Shown: positions 10,628-22,887, numbered from the stretch's first letter. The stretch: 64,000 bases of DNA from Perilla frutescens (GCA_026008535.1 BRKX01000014.1:18932694-18996693), one strand, 5' to 3'. Program-made: numbers and translations. The notes: generated by a model not told the origin, from the letters alone.

Positions 10628-11394
10628 TGTGAACATGTAAGGTCAGAATGTAAAAACTTAAAGAAAGTAAAGAACACGAGGTTGGTAACCCTGACGTAGA
10701 TCAGGGGGACTTCACAAGTCCATGAGAAATAGTTTACTACTCCGTTGAATGGTTACAAAGGCTATTACACGAAGACTCCCATCACTCGACCCCTTTCCTA
10801 CCCAATTCAACCTCTTTTACTAAACTGAATTGCGAGCTCTTCTCACAACCTAGAATCCCTCTAGTTCTCACAGGAAATCTCTCCCAAGACTCCTCTAAGT
10901 GTGTATGAAAGTGAGTTTCAAACACAGACTAGAAACACAATGATCTCACCGATCAAACCTAGTCTACCCGAATACTATATGCTTCGAATATGAAGTCTTT
11001 TGACTCTTGGCCCTTTTGTGTATTCGTAAAATTCGTGTCTCCTAAACTAGTCTAATTCTCAGGCTATTTATAAACAACAGATATAGCCTAAACAAGGTAA
11101 TCAGAAGTCCTACTTTGACTAGGATTTAACAAGGAAACAATTTCCTTAATTAAATCGGACTTTCCTAGTTTAGATGTCTTCTTTGAATAGAACTCCTTTC
11201 CTTCTTGATCTTCATCACGAATAAGGCAGCTTCTATTCTGAAACGTCCATCTTGAATCTGCAGCTTTAACTCCTTGAATCTAGCATGGCACGTCTCTTGT
11301 AAACTCTCTGGACAACCATGTACATGATCATGTCTCTATACATGATTAAGTACATGTTTTGATCTTTAATCAGATTGGCAGCGAAATGTTCACA
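10628..11394. mobile_element. Unclassified element, LTR-like
   Basis: The segment begins TGTGAACAT and ends ATGTTCACA, an inverted 9 bp terminal repeat of TG...CA form, and its base composition differs from the flanks (a CT-rich block around 10770-10900). It could be a solo LTR or a short non-autonomous retroelement. No matching target duplication was found, so the borders are tentative. It holds no protein-coding region. Confidence 0.3.
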
Positions 11395-11887
11395 GTAATG
11401 TCCAGAACATGGTATTTGAACATGAATAACCAAAACTTTTTGTGTTCTTTTGAAATTGCCATATTGTCATACAGATTATGACAATCCCGAACACTTAAGT
11501 GTAGATGGCACTAACAGAATAATTTAGTCTTTCCTAGATAAAACAAGCCATTATTTGTGCATTTTGTTGTTCTGCAGTCAAATGTTGATTTATATTTTCT
11601 AGTTGTTATTTAAACTTGTCAGATTGAGTTGGTTCAAAGCCATGATCCAATCCTTGTATTTTGAAGTTGTTGAAAACTAGCAGTTGATTGGGTATTTATA
11701 TCACATATCGAATGTTGGTTTGACATTCCATTTATATAATTTCATTAACTTAGGTATTGTTTGTATGAATGCAGGTGGCTCTATGGAACAAACTAGGATG
11801 AATTTGATGCGAAATTAAACAACATAGTCATGATTCATCTTTGTATATAGAATGATAAACAAGGATTGTGTCATACTGAAATTTGAA

Positions 11888-11922
<35 letters not shown>

Positions 11923-12047
11923 GTGTAAGTATATATCTTTGGACTTTATTAGCTATTTTTATCGACCTTGGTATTGGTTTTGTTGAACACGTAGAAAACT
12001 AACAAATGACAATGGTAAAAAATGATTGTTGTTTTTTTTTTTCAGAA
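11395..12047. other. Intergenic, no gene seen
   Basis: AT-rich sequence; the only clear structure is the tetranucleotide repeat at 11889-11922. Confidence 0.45.
11889..11922. repeat. (ATCT)n microsatellite
   Basis: Eight or so uninterrupted ATCT units are visible. Confidence 0.9.
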
Positions 12048-12971
12048 TCTATACTATATATAATAATGAAGTAGTATCAATATTAATTTACATGTAATTT
12101 TCCCTCCCATATCTCATACAGCCCGCCCATTTCTTTCACATAAAAAAAGGCTAGATGCACATGCAAAACAGATAAAAAAAATTATAATAAAAACTTGGGC
12201 CACATCAATTTTTACAAAAATGCATCTGCTTTTTAAGTTTTTGGTGGCAGCTTTTTGAGTTATCGACATTAGCTTTTTTTTTCAAACTTTAAATTTAAAA
12301 TATTTATTTGGGGCCAATGGCCATCTATGTACCTATCTATATGTACTTATTCATTTAGTTGCACACGTCTTTGAATGCGTATGTAAATTCATATATTGTA
12401 AGAAAATTGCTACAAATAAATTGTATGCAAATTCATGGGTATATTACACTTAATATTTATATTTTGTGTTATTTTTAACAATAATTTACTTTTTCAAAAT
12501 TAACAAAAAAGTAACCAATTTTTCAAAAACTTTATAATCTAACTTTTGATCAATTTTCGGATCGAAAACCATATGTAATTTATTGAATTTTAATATTTCT
12601 AATGCCCTTATTTTATACTATATGTTTTTCCTTCATATTAGATTTCAAAGAATATTAAATAGGATTATATTTGTAAAATAATGTTTCAATACAATTTCAA
12701 TTAAGAAATATGACTATAATTTTGGAACATTTAAAAAAGTTATAATGGACTACAATTATGGGAGGAAATGGGTATATTTATATAGATTATATTTCCTTAT
12801 TATGTAATGGATAACGCCACTAAACACCCCCTATACACGGTAGATTATTAATTACTGATTTATCATGATGTGTTTTTAATTACGATGCACGGGGAATGGG
12901 ATATCATTTGTGGATCGGACCAAATAACACAATTTCATATTTGGTCGCGCAACGCGCGTGGGTAAATCTAG
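12048..12971 (+). mobile_element. Non-autonomous Helitron
   Basis: The left end is TCTATACTATATATAATAAT preceded by A. The right end is CTAG followed by T, with a short GC-rich hairpin (CGCG-CAA-CGCG) about 10 bases before the terminus. These are the standard Helitron signatures: 5' TC, 3' CTRR, subterminal hairpin and insertion between A and T with no target duplication. At 924 bp it has no helicase ORF, so it would need proteins in trans. Confidence 0.75.
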
Positions 12972-12973
12972 TT

Positions 12974-13241
12974 TACTACAAAACACAACGGTTATAATAT
13001 AGAACCGTTGTCATATACTAGTAATCCACTACAATTTTTTATTATAGAACGGTTCTATAGCGTTGTCTATTAAAATTGACAATGGTTTTCTTAATTTCAC
13101 AACGGTTATCAATCATTGTCTTATAAAAATTACAACGGTTTAGACTGTTGTCTACTAATAATTAAATAGACAATGGAACTATACACAACGGTTCTAATAT
13201 TTAGCACACCGGTGTCTATTTGCATATTTGTAGTAGTGTAT
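12974..13241. mobile_element. CACTA-type MITE with ACAACGG subterminal repeats
   Basis: The ends read TACTACAAAAC and, at the right, the complement of CACTACTACAAAT. Inside, the motif ACAACGG/CCGTTGT recurs in both orientations about eight times, as in the subterminal repeats that bind CACTA (En/Spm) transposases. The left end lacks the full CACTA terminus, possibly because the Helitron ends only two bases away. It has no coding capacity. Confidence 0.6.
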
Positions 13242-13269
13242 AAAGACTGTTTATTTAGAATACAAGATG

Positions 13270-13645
13270 TAGGGGTGTAATCGAGCTCAAGCTCGATATG
13301 AAAACTCGAAGCTCGATCGAGCTTTGATTTTTCGAGTTCGAGCTTAACACAATTACATATTAATATTAAATAAAAAATTATATTTATTTAATTTTAATTA
13401 AAAATAATTTAATTACTAATGATATGTGTAAATAATTAAAGAGTATATTAAGGGTAAAATTGTAATTACCTTGAAGCTCAATTAGGCTCGATAAAGCTCC
13501 TGATCTTGTCGAGCTTAGTATTATTGAGCGGTAGCTATTCGAGTAGCTCGACTCAATAAATATCGAGTCAATTTTGAGTTTTCATCGAATCGATCATTAG
13601 TAGCTTACGAGTAGGTTCGATTCACTTACACAGTTACACCCCTAA
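13270..13645. mobile_element. hAT-type MITE with perfect 8 bp target duplication
   Basis: Terminal inverted repeats TAGGGGTGTAA and TTACACCCCTA bound an AT-rich element with many GAGCTCGA-type motifs. The flanks ACAAGATG at 13262-13269 and 13646-13653 are identical, an 8 bp target duplication as produced by hAT transposases. Intact flanks argue for a fairly recent insertion. Confidence 0.8.
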
Positions 13646-13673
13646 ACAAGATGTATGTTTTTTTTAAAGATGA

Positions 13674-13707
<34 letters not shown>

Positions 13708-13765
13708 ATATCGCTAGGTAATTGAGTCACCTTGATAATATTTATTTGTTACACAAAAAATGATA

Positions 13766-14002
13766 CTCCCTCCATTTTTGTTTAAATGTCATTTTGGATG
13801 AATGCATACAAATTAATAAACTAATTAACTTACCTAATATACCCTTCTGTGAATACATTAAATGATTTAAATATATATGTTTGAATGTATTAAATGAGGG
13901 CAAATGTGAGAAAAATGTGAATTGTCTCGAATTTGTAGAATAACATTTTTTGTGAAACAAAATTAAAATGCTAAAACGACACTTATTCAAAAATGGGGAG
14001 AG
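13766..14002. mobile_element. Stowaway-like MITE (copy 1)
   Basis: CTCCCTCCATTTTTG at the left and the related complement at the right are flanked by TA on both sides (13764-13765, 14003-14004), the target duplication of Tc1/mariner-type Stowaway elements. A related copy lies at 56053-56294. An ORF across it is incidental. Confidence 0.7.
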
Positions 14003-14004
14003 TA

Positions 14005-14822
14005 TGTGGTTGCTCATATTAAATAAATCCTAGTAGTAGCATCTAATATTCCCTATCATATACACTCATGTATATGCATTTGTAATTTAATTACATATTC
14101 CATTTTCCCATGTCTTGATCCAATCCCACTTTCTATTTTATTAGGCAAAAATTCACATGCACTAGATGTATATAAACTTATATCAGACATTCATTGTGTG
14201 TTCAGTGGGTCAAATACGGATCAACGTGTTAATCCATAAAAAAGAAAAATGATGAAATAGATGATACTTTTTGAATTTTGATTGAAATTTTTTAGTGTTA
14301 CGATTAATACTGATTTTGACAGTTTTTTTCTTCCCTGGCCCATACTTTTTAAGAATACATGTGATATTTTTAAGCTTTTAAGTATTACATTTGATACTAA
14401 TTTTTAAAGATTATTTTTTTTTGCAAATTGACCGGGTCAACTTAACGCGTGTGATAATGTAACTAGTGTACATAAATGGTTCTCATTTTATTAATGCGGC
14501 CATACGACTGCATAATAATATGTTACCCAAGACAACTATATATATGTTATTCATGCGGGTGAGATACGCAATATCCGATCGACTACCCGATTACAATAGG
14601 TGGTGGTTGGGCATCAATTTACAATTAAAGACATATATATATATATATAATATACATTGTATGTAGCAAAAAAATTGCAAGACTGTTGATTCACCCACAA
14701 ATATTTAATTTAGTAGCATGTACAGTATGTTTTAATTAATTATATAGTATGTTGCAGTTGGCCTAGGTCCCACGTACGTACATTCCAATAAATGAGGTGA
14801 GTCTGTGGTCATAGCTAGCTCC
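14005..14822. other. Intergenic; downstream region of the minus-strand gene
   Basis: Nothing gene-like is visible. The part nearest 14822 should contain the 3' untranslated region of the gene at 14823-15710. A short TA tract lies at 14634-14650. Confidence 0.45.
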
Positions 14823-15710
14823 TCAAGAACAATATGAGCAGCAGGGAAAACAAAATAACCATTTTGATTGAGTTTTAGGCGCCTCCTTTTCTTTTGGTGC
14901 CGGCGTTTCTACATCCGGCGACTCATGTGGCTCTGGTTTTGTTGTCGGCTGCTGGTTCGAGCTTGCTGACCTAGGTATCCTCTCTGTGTCTCCTCCCGCT
15001 CTGATCCATCACATTGCAAATTTATATATAATCATCTATTTCATTTCATCATATAAATAAAATACGAGATGAGATCGATGATCTGAATATATATATATAT
15101 ATAAATTAACTTACACCGAGAACGCAAACGACATGTTGCTTTGGTTACTCCCCGCGGAGCGACGAGTGTTCCGCACTTCAGAGGCCGACGGCGGTGGACT
15201 CCGAGCCTCGTTTTCCTTGATGACCTCCAACATGGTGGCCTCCGCTAGTCCGAGCTCGCGGCTTCTCATATCAGCTGCGCCGCCGGCGGAAGAATGGGCG
15301 GAGTAGCAGAACATCTGTTCCGACGTGGAGGCGGTGGGGGGGCCGAGCTCCCCGGACCTCCAGGAGTAATTGTCGTTGTTGGCGAAGCTCATATTCCCCA
15401 TGTGAATGCTGAAGAGAGACTCGTTGGAGGCGCCGCTCCAGTCGGCGGGCGTGGACGACTTGTTCCGCTCGAAGACGGACGGGGGGATTCTGTAGGCCGT
15501 GGGGAAGCGCTCCATCTCTTGATTGGGAGGCGGCTGTGTTGGTGGTTTTGGGATGTTATCGGGACGATGACTGTGACGTGGAGGAGAAGATGCAGTGCTT
15601 GAGTCGGAGTCGGAGTTGGAGTCGGAATTATTTTCTATTTTTGGGACATGGTGGTCGTGCTTGTCTGGTGGAGATGTGGTTTTGTTGAGTTCACTAGATT
15701 GGGATTCCAT
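14823..15710 (-). CDS. Plant-specific protein of unknown function, Ser/Pro-rich with Cys-rich tail
   Basis: Two exons on the minus strand: 15710-15115 and 15000-14823, with an intron at 15114-15001 bounded by GTAAGT and CAG. The joined frame gives 257 residues. Residues 1-70 are low-complexity (Ser, Asp, Pro, His). Residues 70-109 hold the most conserved-looking block, including YRIPPSVFERNKS and NESLFSIHMGNMSF (96-109). The C-terminus after residue 200 is Pro/Lys-rich and ends KWLFCFPCCSYCS, with cysteines at 249, 252, 253 and 256. I know similar uncharacterised plant proteins with this SIHMGNMSF core but no function. The cysteine cluster could be lipid-modified and anchor the protein to a membrane; that is inference. 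Without splicing the frame would stop at 15111, losing the tail. Confidence 0.75.
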
Positions 15711-18177
15711 GCCACTTTAAACTATATATGTTTGATACCTAATTCCCTGCACCATGCATGCATTGCATTGCATTGCATGTTAATTATATTGCGTACGTCC
15801 AAACATATACATGTATACTCAAAACTTAATTTCCTGATTCTGGGATCATATAATTAAAGTTTATCTAAATGATCAAAACACTTATAAATGTTGTTATTCA
15901 TATCATACCAAACGTATTTCTCGATCATAATATATATATATATATATATTAAGTCTGATCGATCTTCTCATATATATAATTATTTTCTCTCCCATCATGC
16001 ATCATAAAATCTTCAAATTATATATAGAATGCACATGCATTAATTTAAAACAAAAAATAAAATAAAATAAAACTTGAAGGATCGGACGACATGAATGAAG
16101 AGGAATCGAGAAAAAGAAAAAGAGAAATAGGTAGTGCATACCATAATATGCATGCATGCACAGGAAAGAAATTAAATGGAGAATCGGAAATTAAAGAGCC
16201 TTATTGTGTGAAATTAATTTCCGGCCAAATTAAAGTCCCATTCAAACTGCATGGCCAGAAAAATGAAATTACAGCAGAGCCCCTCTTTCCACCGTGCACT
16301 TCGACAAGCGACAGACAAAACTAATGTCCAAATTCTTGATAAACAAAAATAGGACACACAAAGAGAAGAAGATGTGATGACTAGAATTTTTTTGGAGGAT
16401 CCTTTTATTTCGTGGTGTAACGTCGATTTAGCTTCTTAATTTGGATGTTGTTTTTCACGCACACTATCTAAATTTAGTATCTTTAATTTAATTTGCATGT
16501 ACTACGTACAATTGCAGATAATCAAATTCCTCACCAACCTAGCTACATATATATATGAATCACTCAATTAATAAGATCGATCATGTACGTACGTTTGTAT
16601 CCACACATGCATGAACGTGCGAGTAATTATACTGTTAATTAATTTTAACACATGTTATTTTTATACAATATATTTGATTTAATATTTAACTATATGACAT
16701 ATTTGTAATTAAGTATATATATATAATTCTACGAATTCAAACGATAATAGTCAAGGAAAGAGAAATAAAATAAAGTAAAAGAAAGAAAGAAGCACGCTCG
16801 ACAACAATGTATATTTTTTCTGCAGTTAACAAAAAAATAAAAAACAATGTATAATTTCCTTGAAAGAGCTTGGAAATTTAAGAGCAATTAGATTAGTGTA
16901 TAAACGTCCAAATTGACACACCCCTAGAAGAAAATTTATCGTCCACTAGCTCTCCAATATTTTATTTTGAGCAGTTGTTAGTTTATTAATAATTTAATGC
17001 AATGAAAACGTCATGAAATTAAATAAATAAAGATTTCCGTTACATGCTTGTACATGTCCAAATATTCGTAGGTCAAAGTCAAGAGTCAAAAGCACTAGTA
17101 ATTGTTGGAAAAACACCCCCCCTTCCAAAAAAAACAGTGAAGAGAAAAAAAAAACAAGGAGAAAAATCAATGCTTACTTTTGAAATTGCTGCTCCTGAGT
17201 TTTGACAGACATGTGGTAACAAATTTTTCTAATTTCTTAATTTTTTTTTGGAGAAAAAGACATGTGGTAACAAATTTACTCAGGAAGTAGTTGCGATTGC
17301 AAGCAAAGTACTTGTCATCTGAAATTTCAACCCCACTTGCCTATCTCTCTTTCTTTTTGTCCAAGTTTAGTTGATTACTACTACAATAAATATATATGTT
17401 GCTGTCCCAATTGTCTACGTATTACCGTTTCACCTTTTCAGCATTGATAAAACGCGTTATAAATTTTCTCTCTTTTAAAAAAGTACTTTTCTTGATCAAA
17501 CTCCCTCTTTCTCTTTCTCTCGTTTAGATAATTTTATTTTATTTTTTCCAAGTCCAAGAAAGCAGCAGGAATCTTGAGGTCTAAAACTAAAGTTTTCTCT
17601 TTGTTTGTTGTATTTTATGTATCTTTAGTTGCAAATTTCATTCATACTGGGTTTTGTAGTAAAAACTTTTGTATTTTGTTCATGATGTATGTCACTGGTT
17701 GGGAACAATTTTGAATTTTGTGTGAAACAATTTGTTCTGCTCAAGCATCCTTGAATTACCTATAGTCTGACCAATCTTCCTCCGGAGGAAAACTTTCATT
17801 TAATTTGCAGACCCTCTCTCTCTCTCTCTCTCGTTATTTTCAAAGATGAGAGGCTGCTGCAGGGGGTCAGTCCTCAGTTATAGTCAACTTACATCCTTCC
17901 TTTCCACGTTCACTTCTGTTTTCCAAAAAAAAATGAGTGGTAGCCGGTAGAAATCGGATTGGATAAACTGCAAAAATCATCGACTTCTCTGTTCTTTTGT
18001 TGCAGTTTATTCCCTTCGATATTGAAGCTCCATGTGCCTTAAAATCTTGTCTACAACTTTGACTTAACCCATATTCGATTACAAAACATTGAATTTTGTT
18101 TTCCATTCAATAATCAAACGAGTCTATTTCTTCAAAGAATTGTTGAGGATCATTCAAGAACAAGCTGTGCCGAACTG
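15711..18177. other. Intergenic: divergent promoters of the unknown gene and EXO70
   Basis: No gene is seen. The region separates two divergently transcribed genes, so it should hold both promoters. It contains TA tracts (15930-15951, 16713-16724), repeated CATGCATG motifs near 15755 and 16150, and a CT microsatellite at 17814-17832 in the probable EXO70 leader. An ORF at 16091-16324 has no recognisable motif. Confidence 0.45.
17814..17832 (+). repeat. (CT)n microsatellite in the EXO70 leader
   Basis: Pyrimidine dinucleotide run about 350 bp upstream of the EXO70 start. Such tracts are common in plant 5' leaders and core promoters. Confidence 0.6.
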
Positions 18178-20070
18178 ATGTCCGATATCGGTGACGCGGA
18201 ACGACACGTGGTTGCTGCAACTTATCACCTGGTGAAGGCCCTTCAGGCAACCAAGAACTTGAGCCATGATGTGAGAAGAATTCTAGGAGACCTCGACATC
18301 CATTTGTCCACAGTGATCAAGCTCAATGGGGATGAAGCAGAGAACATCAGAGAGCTCGAGACGAGCCTCGTCTCGGCTCACCAAACCATCATGAGTCTAC
18401 ATTCGAGCCACTCCAAGATCTGGGCTTGCGGTCCTGTGATAATCTTGGAATACTTACAAGCAGTTGGTGAGGTCCAGAGATTGATTGAAACTCTTGAAGA
18501 TATTCCCTTGATGAGAAGAAGTAAGGTGCTTCTCGATCAAGCAAACAGTATTCTGCACATGGCTATGGAGAGGCTCCAAAATGAGCTGATCTACATACTT
18601 GTGCAGAATAAGCAGTGTTTTGAGCACGAATATCCATCGCTTCGGGTTTGTGAAGTGTACACAATATACGAGCAGGAATCAGTCATCTCCAACGAAGATG
18701 ATTCCGCTGAGGATGCATCTCTGAAGGGCCGTAGCAGCTCGGAGACTGAGGAATACATGATGGACTTGATCCATCCAGACGTGATCCCTCAAATCAAGTC
18801 CATCGCGGATCTAATGTTCAGCTCAGGCTATGCTCCCGAATTCTGTCAGGCTTTCACCGGGTTTTGGAGGGACACGTTCTCAGAGTACTCGATGATTCTT
18901 GATGTGGAACAGCTCAGCATCGAAGATGTGAAGCAGATGGAGTGGAAACACTTGAACTCCAGAATCAGGAAATGGCGTGTAGCGGTGAAGAGGATCATTG
19001 GCCTCTATCTCACCAGTGCAAAACGGCTGTTTGACCAAGTTCTTGGAGAATACGGCCATATGAGCTCGGCTTGCTTGATCGAGGCTTCAAACGGTCCTCT
19101 CTTCGGTCTCTTGAATTTTGGCCAGGCTGTGTCGATTGGACCCCATCCACCCGAATGGCTCTATTGCTTGCTCGATATGTATGAGGTTTTAGCTGCTCTT
19201 GTTCCAGATTTGGACACTCTGTTCCCACAAGAGATTGACTCCTTGATCAGGATCGAATTCTACGAGCTTTTGTCACAGCTAGGAGAATCTGTTAAGGTCA
19301 TCATCAAGGAGCTAGGAAACTGTATTGCATCAAAATGTACCACAATCCCTTTCCCTAATGGCGGAATTCATCCCCTAACAAAGTACGTTGTTAACTACAT
19401 CTTGTGCTTTGCTGAATACGGGGATACTCTGCATCTGCTTCTTCAAGCTCAGGATAGAGAGCGTGCAGACGGGGGACAGAGCACAGATGTCGGGGGGGAT
19501 CCCAATCCCTCTAATGTCGTGGCAACATACGTGCAGTCATTGACATCAATTTTAGAAGCCAACTTACACAAGAAATCCAATTTATACAAAGATTGTTCTT
19601 TGAAGCATATCTTTTTGATGAACAATATCCACTACATGGTTAAGAAGATCAGGAATTCTAAAATCAGCCCCTACTTCGGGGATGATTGGATCAGAAACCA
19701 TTTTGTGAAATTCAGGCAGCATGCAATGTATTATGAAAGAGAGACTTGGAGTTCTATACTTAACTTTCTTCATGATGATGGGAAGGCCGGGAAGGCAACT
19801 CTAAAGGCAAGATGCCGGGATTTCACCACTGCTTTCGAGGATCTATATAAAAGCCAAACGAGATGGCTCGTCCCAGATCATCAACTTCGTGAAGAAGTAA
19901 GGATCTCTGCTGCTAAGACAGTTATCCATGCATACCGCAACTTTGTCAGTAAGATTGGCAGTTCTATTGGTGAAAAACACATCAAGTACACCGAACAGGA
20001 GTTGGGAATGTACATCTTGGATCTTCTTGAAGGCTCTTCAAAGTCTTTGAACCATTCTCGGAGGAGGTAA
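18178..20070 (+). CDS. EXO70E2: Exocyst complex subunit EXO70, E2-like
   Basis: A single uninterrupted frame of 630 residues. EXO70 proteins tether secretory vesicles to the plasma membrane by binding phosphoinositides and the other exocyst subunits. The N-terminal part (HLVKALQATKNLSHDVRRIL and DLDIHLSTV, residues about 15-45) and the C-terminal Exo70 domain (about 215-610; RKWRVAVKRIIGLYLTSAKR, HPLTKYVVNYI, IFLMNNIHYMVKKIR, GEKHIKYTEQEL) match the plant EXO70E clade, whose E2 member marks exocyst-positive organelles. The absence of introns fits the E, B and H clades. The basic C-terminus (SRRR) could contribute to lipid binding. The start is the first ATG after an in-frame stop overlapping as TGATG. 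Clade assignment is by eye; family assignment is firm. Confidence 0.93.
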   Translation: MSDIGDAERHVVAATYHLVKALQATKNLSHDVRRILGDLDIHLSTVIKLNGDEAENIRELETSLVSAHQTIMSLHSSHSKIWACGPVIILEYLQAVGEVQRLIETLEDIPLMRRSKVLLDQANSILHMAMERLQNELIYILVQNKQCFEHEYPSLRVCEVYTIYEQESVISNEDDSAEDASLKGRSSSETEEYMMDLIHPDVIPQIKSIADLMFSSGYAPEFCQAFTGFWRDTFSEYSMILDVEQLSIEDVKQMEWKHLNSRIRKWRVAVKRIIGLYLTSAKRLFDQVLGEYGHMSSACLIEASNGPLFGLLNFGQAVSIGPHPPEWLYCLLDMYEVLAALVPDLDTLFPQEIDSLIRIEFYELLSQLGESVKVIIKELGNCIASKCTTIPFPNGGIHPLTKYVVNYILCFAEYGDTLHLLLQAQDRERADGGQSTDVGGDPNPSNVVATYVQSLTSILEANLHKKSNLYKDCSLKHIFLMNNIHYMVKKIRNSKISPYFGDDWIRNHFVKFRQHAMYYERETWSSILNFLHDDGKAGKATLKARCRDFTTAFEDLYKSQTRWLVPDHQLREEVRISAAKTVIHAYRNFVSKIGSSIGEKHIKYTEQELGMYILDLLEGSSKSLNHSRRR

Positions 20071-22273
20071 TTTCAAATGCGTTCTTCCTAGTTTCTTCTA
20101 ATCCTTGTCTGTTGTTCTGCACCCAGCAGTATGTAATCTCAATTGTCAACAATCTGAATTTTGTAATGCTAGCTGTACATTATATGCATAGCACTCTCCT
20201 GCATATGTTACACCATCAACTTTTATCGACAAGTATATAAAATGTAGGAAATTACAGCATAGAACTGCTTACATGACCTTACTTGTGGTATGCTTCTGAA
20301 AATCATTCTGCTCCACACTTCACCTCTGTTAGCATTTTCATCGAAAATTGCAGCAAAGATGAATCAAAGAACGTTTACAGCGATTCAGGGGGGTGCATTA
20401 TGTATTAATATATATTAATACATAATTTCTCAAAAAAATAAAAGAGGGGAAGAATGTCATTCTTCCAACATAGCAGAGAAACTGTCATCATTAAATTTAC
20501 ATGCCTGAAAATATAATTTCAGGCACTGTTTCCTTGCAGTATCAAGCTATGAGTCCAAGGTAAAATATATTAGTATGTTGGTTAACAGCATTCGCAAAGC
20601 AAGCAAAAGCTTTAGTTTAGCTCTCCACACTAAAGATATGCCTGGGATAAATTTCATTTTCACTTCTAGTTTTCAAATTCAATCGTCCCCATACCATACT
20701 ATAACTGCAGTCTGTGTAAGTCATCATGTCTGAATCATCAGTCTCCTGCAATATTGGGATTCAATACGAAAGAAAAGGAAACCATTAGCAAGAGTATGCA
20801 GAAGCTATGCAATCCAGTTTCAACTAAAAAAAGTCGAGAAGGTGCCATACCATGCCTAGAAGCAATTCGACCAGCTGGAGCAAGGTGTGAAGAAGATACA
20901 AAAGCTACAATGTTCAATGCACATTAATATCACTTATGATTTTGAATGCATGTCAATCTAATACATGGATGAGAGTGGTCCACCATCTGGTGATTCTAAA
21001 AACCTTGTGTAACGATAAAGAACTCCTCGCTTGACCGTTTCATGTCAATGTTGATAAAGACTAAGTGAGAAGACTCACGACCATAAACATCAGAAAACTA
21101 TATCGCTAGTTTGAATGTCATAAAATGCATCTCATACCAGCAACATCAGCTAGGACTAGAAAGCACATCAACTCCAACAAACAAGGTGTGGAATTAATGC
21201 TATATGGTATACTAAGAAATTATTGCACTATGTTTTCATCTACTGTCTCGGTAAATTTTACTTTTTACAGCTTAACCCTAATTATGTGGCACGTTAACAG
21301 CTTAACCCTAACGATGATTCCCAGGTTTCTAGGTTTATAGTTCAAGTGCTTTGAAGTGCCCTTCCACATGTTCATCCCTGAAACATCATTGCTACATGTT
21401 TTTCCCCTTATATCTGACTCAAGTCCCAACGAATTGTAAACTAGTATGAATATGCCCAATTAATATATATTGAACCCTCCTTCCTTTTCTTTCAATCACT
21501 ATGCTAATCAGCATTTGGAAAAACAATTTGGTTCTTGATTGATAGAATAATTTTGGGTCCTCATTGTTTACCACACAATTTGGTAAGACAATGTGTATGG
21601 GACCATAAATCTTCTTTAATCTCAGCTCCCTGGTAATGGAACTGGTCATATATAAAGACAAAACCCAAGCTAAAAAACTTATACCTGATTATGCTAATTG
21701 CACATAAGGTATTCCTTAAGAATAACTTTTCATACAGGCTGCAGCAAATCAAACAAGAGAAATGTAACAGCAGAAAATGCATTCTGGCTGTAACTACAGT
21801 GCATCTTACCATCATCATAAGAGGTGCACCCAGTGCAAATATTATCAATTTTCTTGAGATTCATGAACTAGACAAGCTCAAAAAATGTACACGGATTACG
21901 GAAGCAGCGAAGATTCTTCTAGTTAATTTACACGGCTTCATGCAGGGCTAAGTCAAAATAGGACAACATTTAACACCACTTGTCCCTTAGTACATGTTGA
22001 ACTTTTCACAACATAAAATGTGAAAAGGGGTATTAATAATTTTACTTGAAGGATCCATAGAAAATGTAGTGCTAGAAGTGCCCCCAACTATATAAAAGTG
22101 CAAGCCATGATCAGTTTCTACTTGCTATAGCATTTACTGCATAAAATTACCAATGGCAAAGTAGGCAATAGAAGCTTCCACTGGTCAGTCATTAACGTGA
22201 AAAGAGGACCTCTGGTGTTCACTATGGTAGATATGGAATTACATTTGTACAAGGTCAATTTGCTGACAGTCAA
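20071..22273. other. Intergenic between EXO70 and presenilin, first part
   Basis: The start contains the EXO70 3' region. A perfect-looking palindrome TATTAATATATATTAATA sits near 20403. Minus-strand segments around 20665-20745 (after a CAG at about 20746) and 20840-20900 read like short exons but I cannot identify them. No confident gene. Confidence 0.35.
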
Positions 22274-22887
22274 GTTTTAAAAAGGTGGAGGCTAGCCTAA
22301 GGTGTTTACACATAGCCTCGCAAGGCGTAAGCCTCAACAATAAGAAGAAAATATTAAAAAAAAACATAATACTCATAAATTCATAACACAAAAACACATA
22401 ATTCCATAACAAATCACAAGATTCAACAATTCCATAACAAACACAACTAGTTTTAAATCTTGAAATCATAAACTGAAATTAGTTCCAAGTCCAACTAAAA
22501 AATGCAAGAAATCATCTTCATCCTAATGTGTGTCACAAGAGGAGAGCAAAAGGAGAGGAGAGTTGGAGGAGATGAGAGGCTAGTAAAATATATATACATT
22601 TGTTTTCTTTCTCCGGTGTCACAAATCACGAAGAGGTGAGAGGAGAAGTAGAGATATCGTGATGGTCATAGGTTATTAATTTAGAGTTCATGACTTAGCG
22701 TCAAAGCCCAATATAAAGAAGCTCAATTTTTTTTTTAAAAAGCCTCACCTTGAGCGCCTCAGGTGCCTCAATTGGACCGAGGTGCACACCTCACCTCTAA
22801 GGACCAAGGCGGCACCTCAGTGGCATTTTCCACAGCATTGCCTTGAGGCTAGCCTCAAGGTTAGCCTCACAAACACCTTGTTAAACC
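22274..22887. mobile_element. MITE-like element with GAGGCTAGCC-type inverted ends
   Basis: The left end (GTTTTAAAAAGGTGGAGGCT) and the complement of the right end (GGTTTAACAAGGTGTTTGTG...GAGGCTAACC) form an imperfect inverted repeat. GCCTCA and TGAGGC motifs are repeated through the terminal 100 bases on each side. No target duplication was found and no coding region is present, so the superfamily is open. Confidence 0.5.

Noticed and set aside
16091..16324. 77-codon ORF upstream of EXO70
   Set aside because: No motif, no splice support, AT-biased composition as in the flanks.
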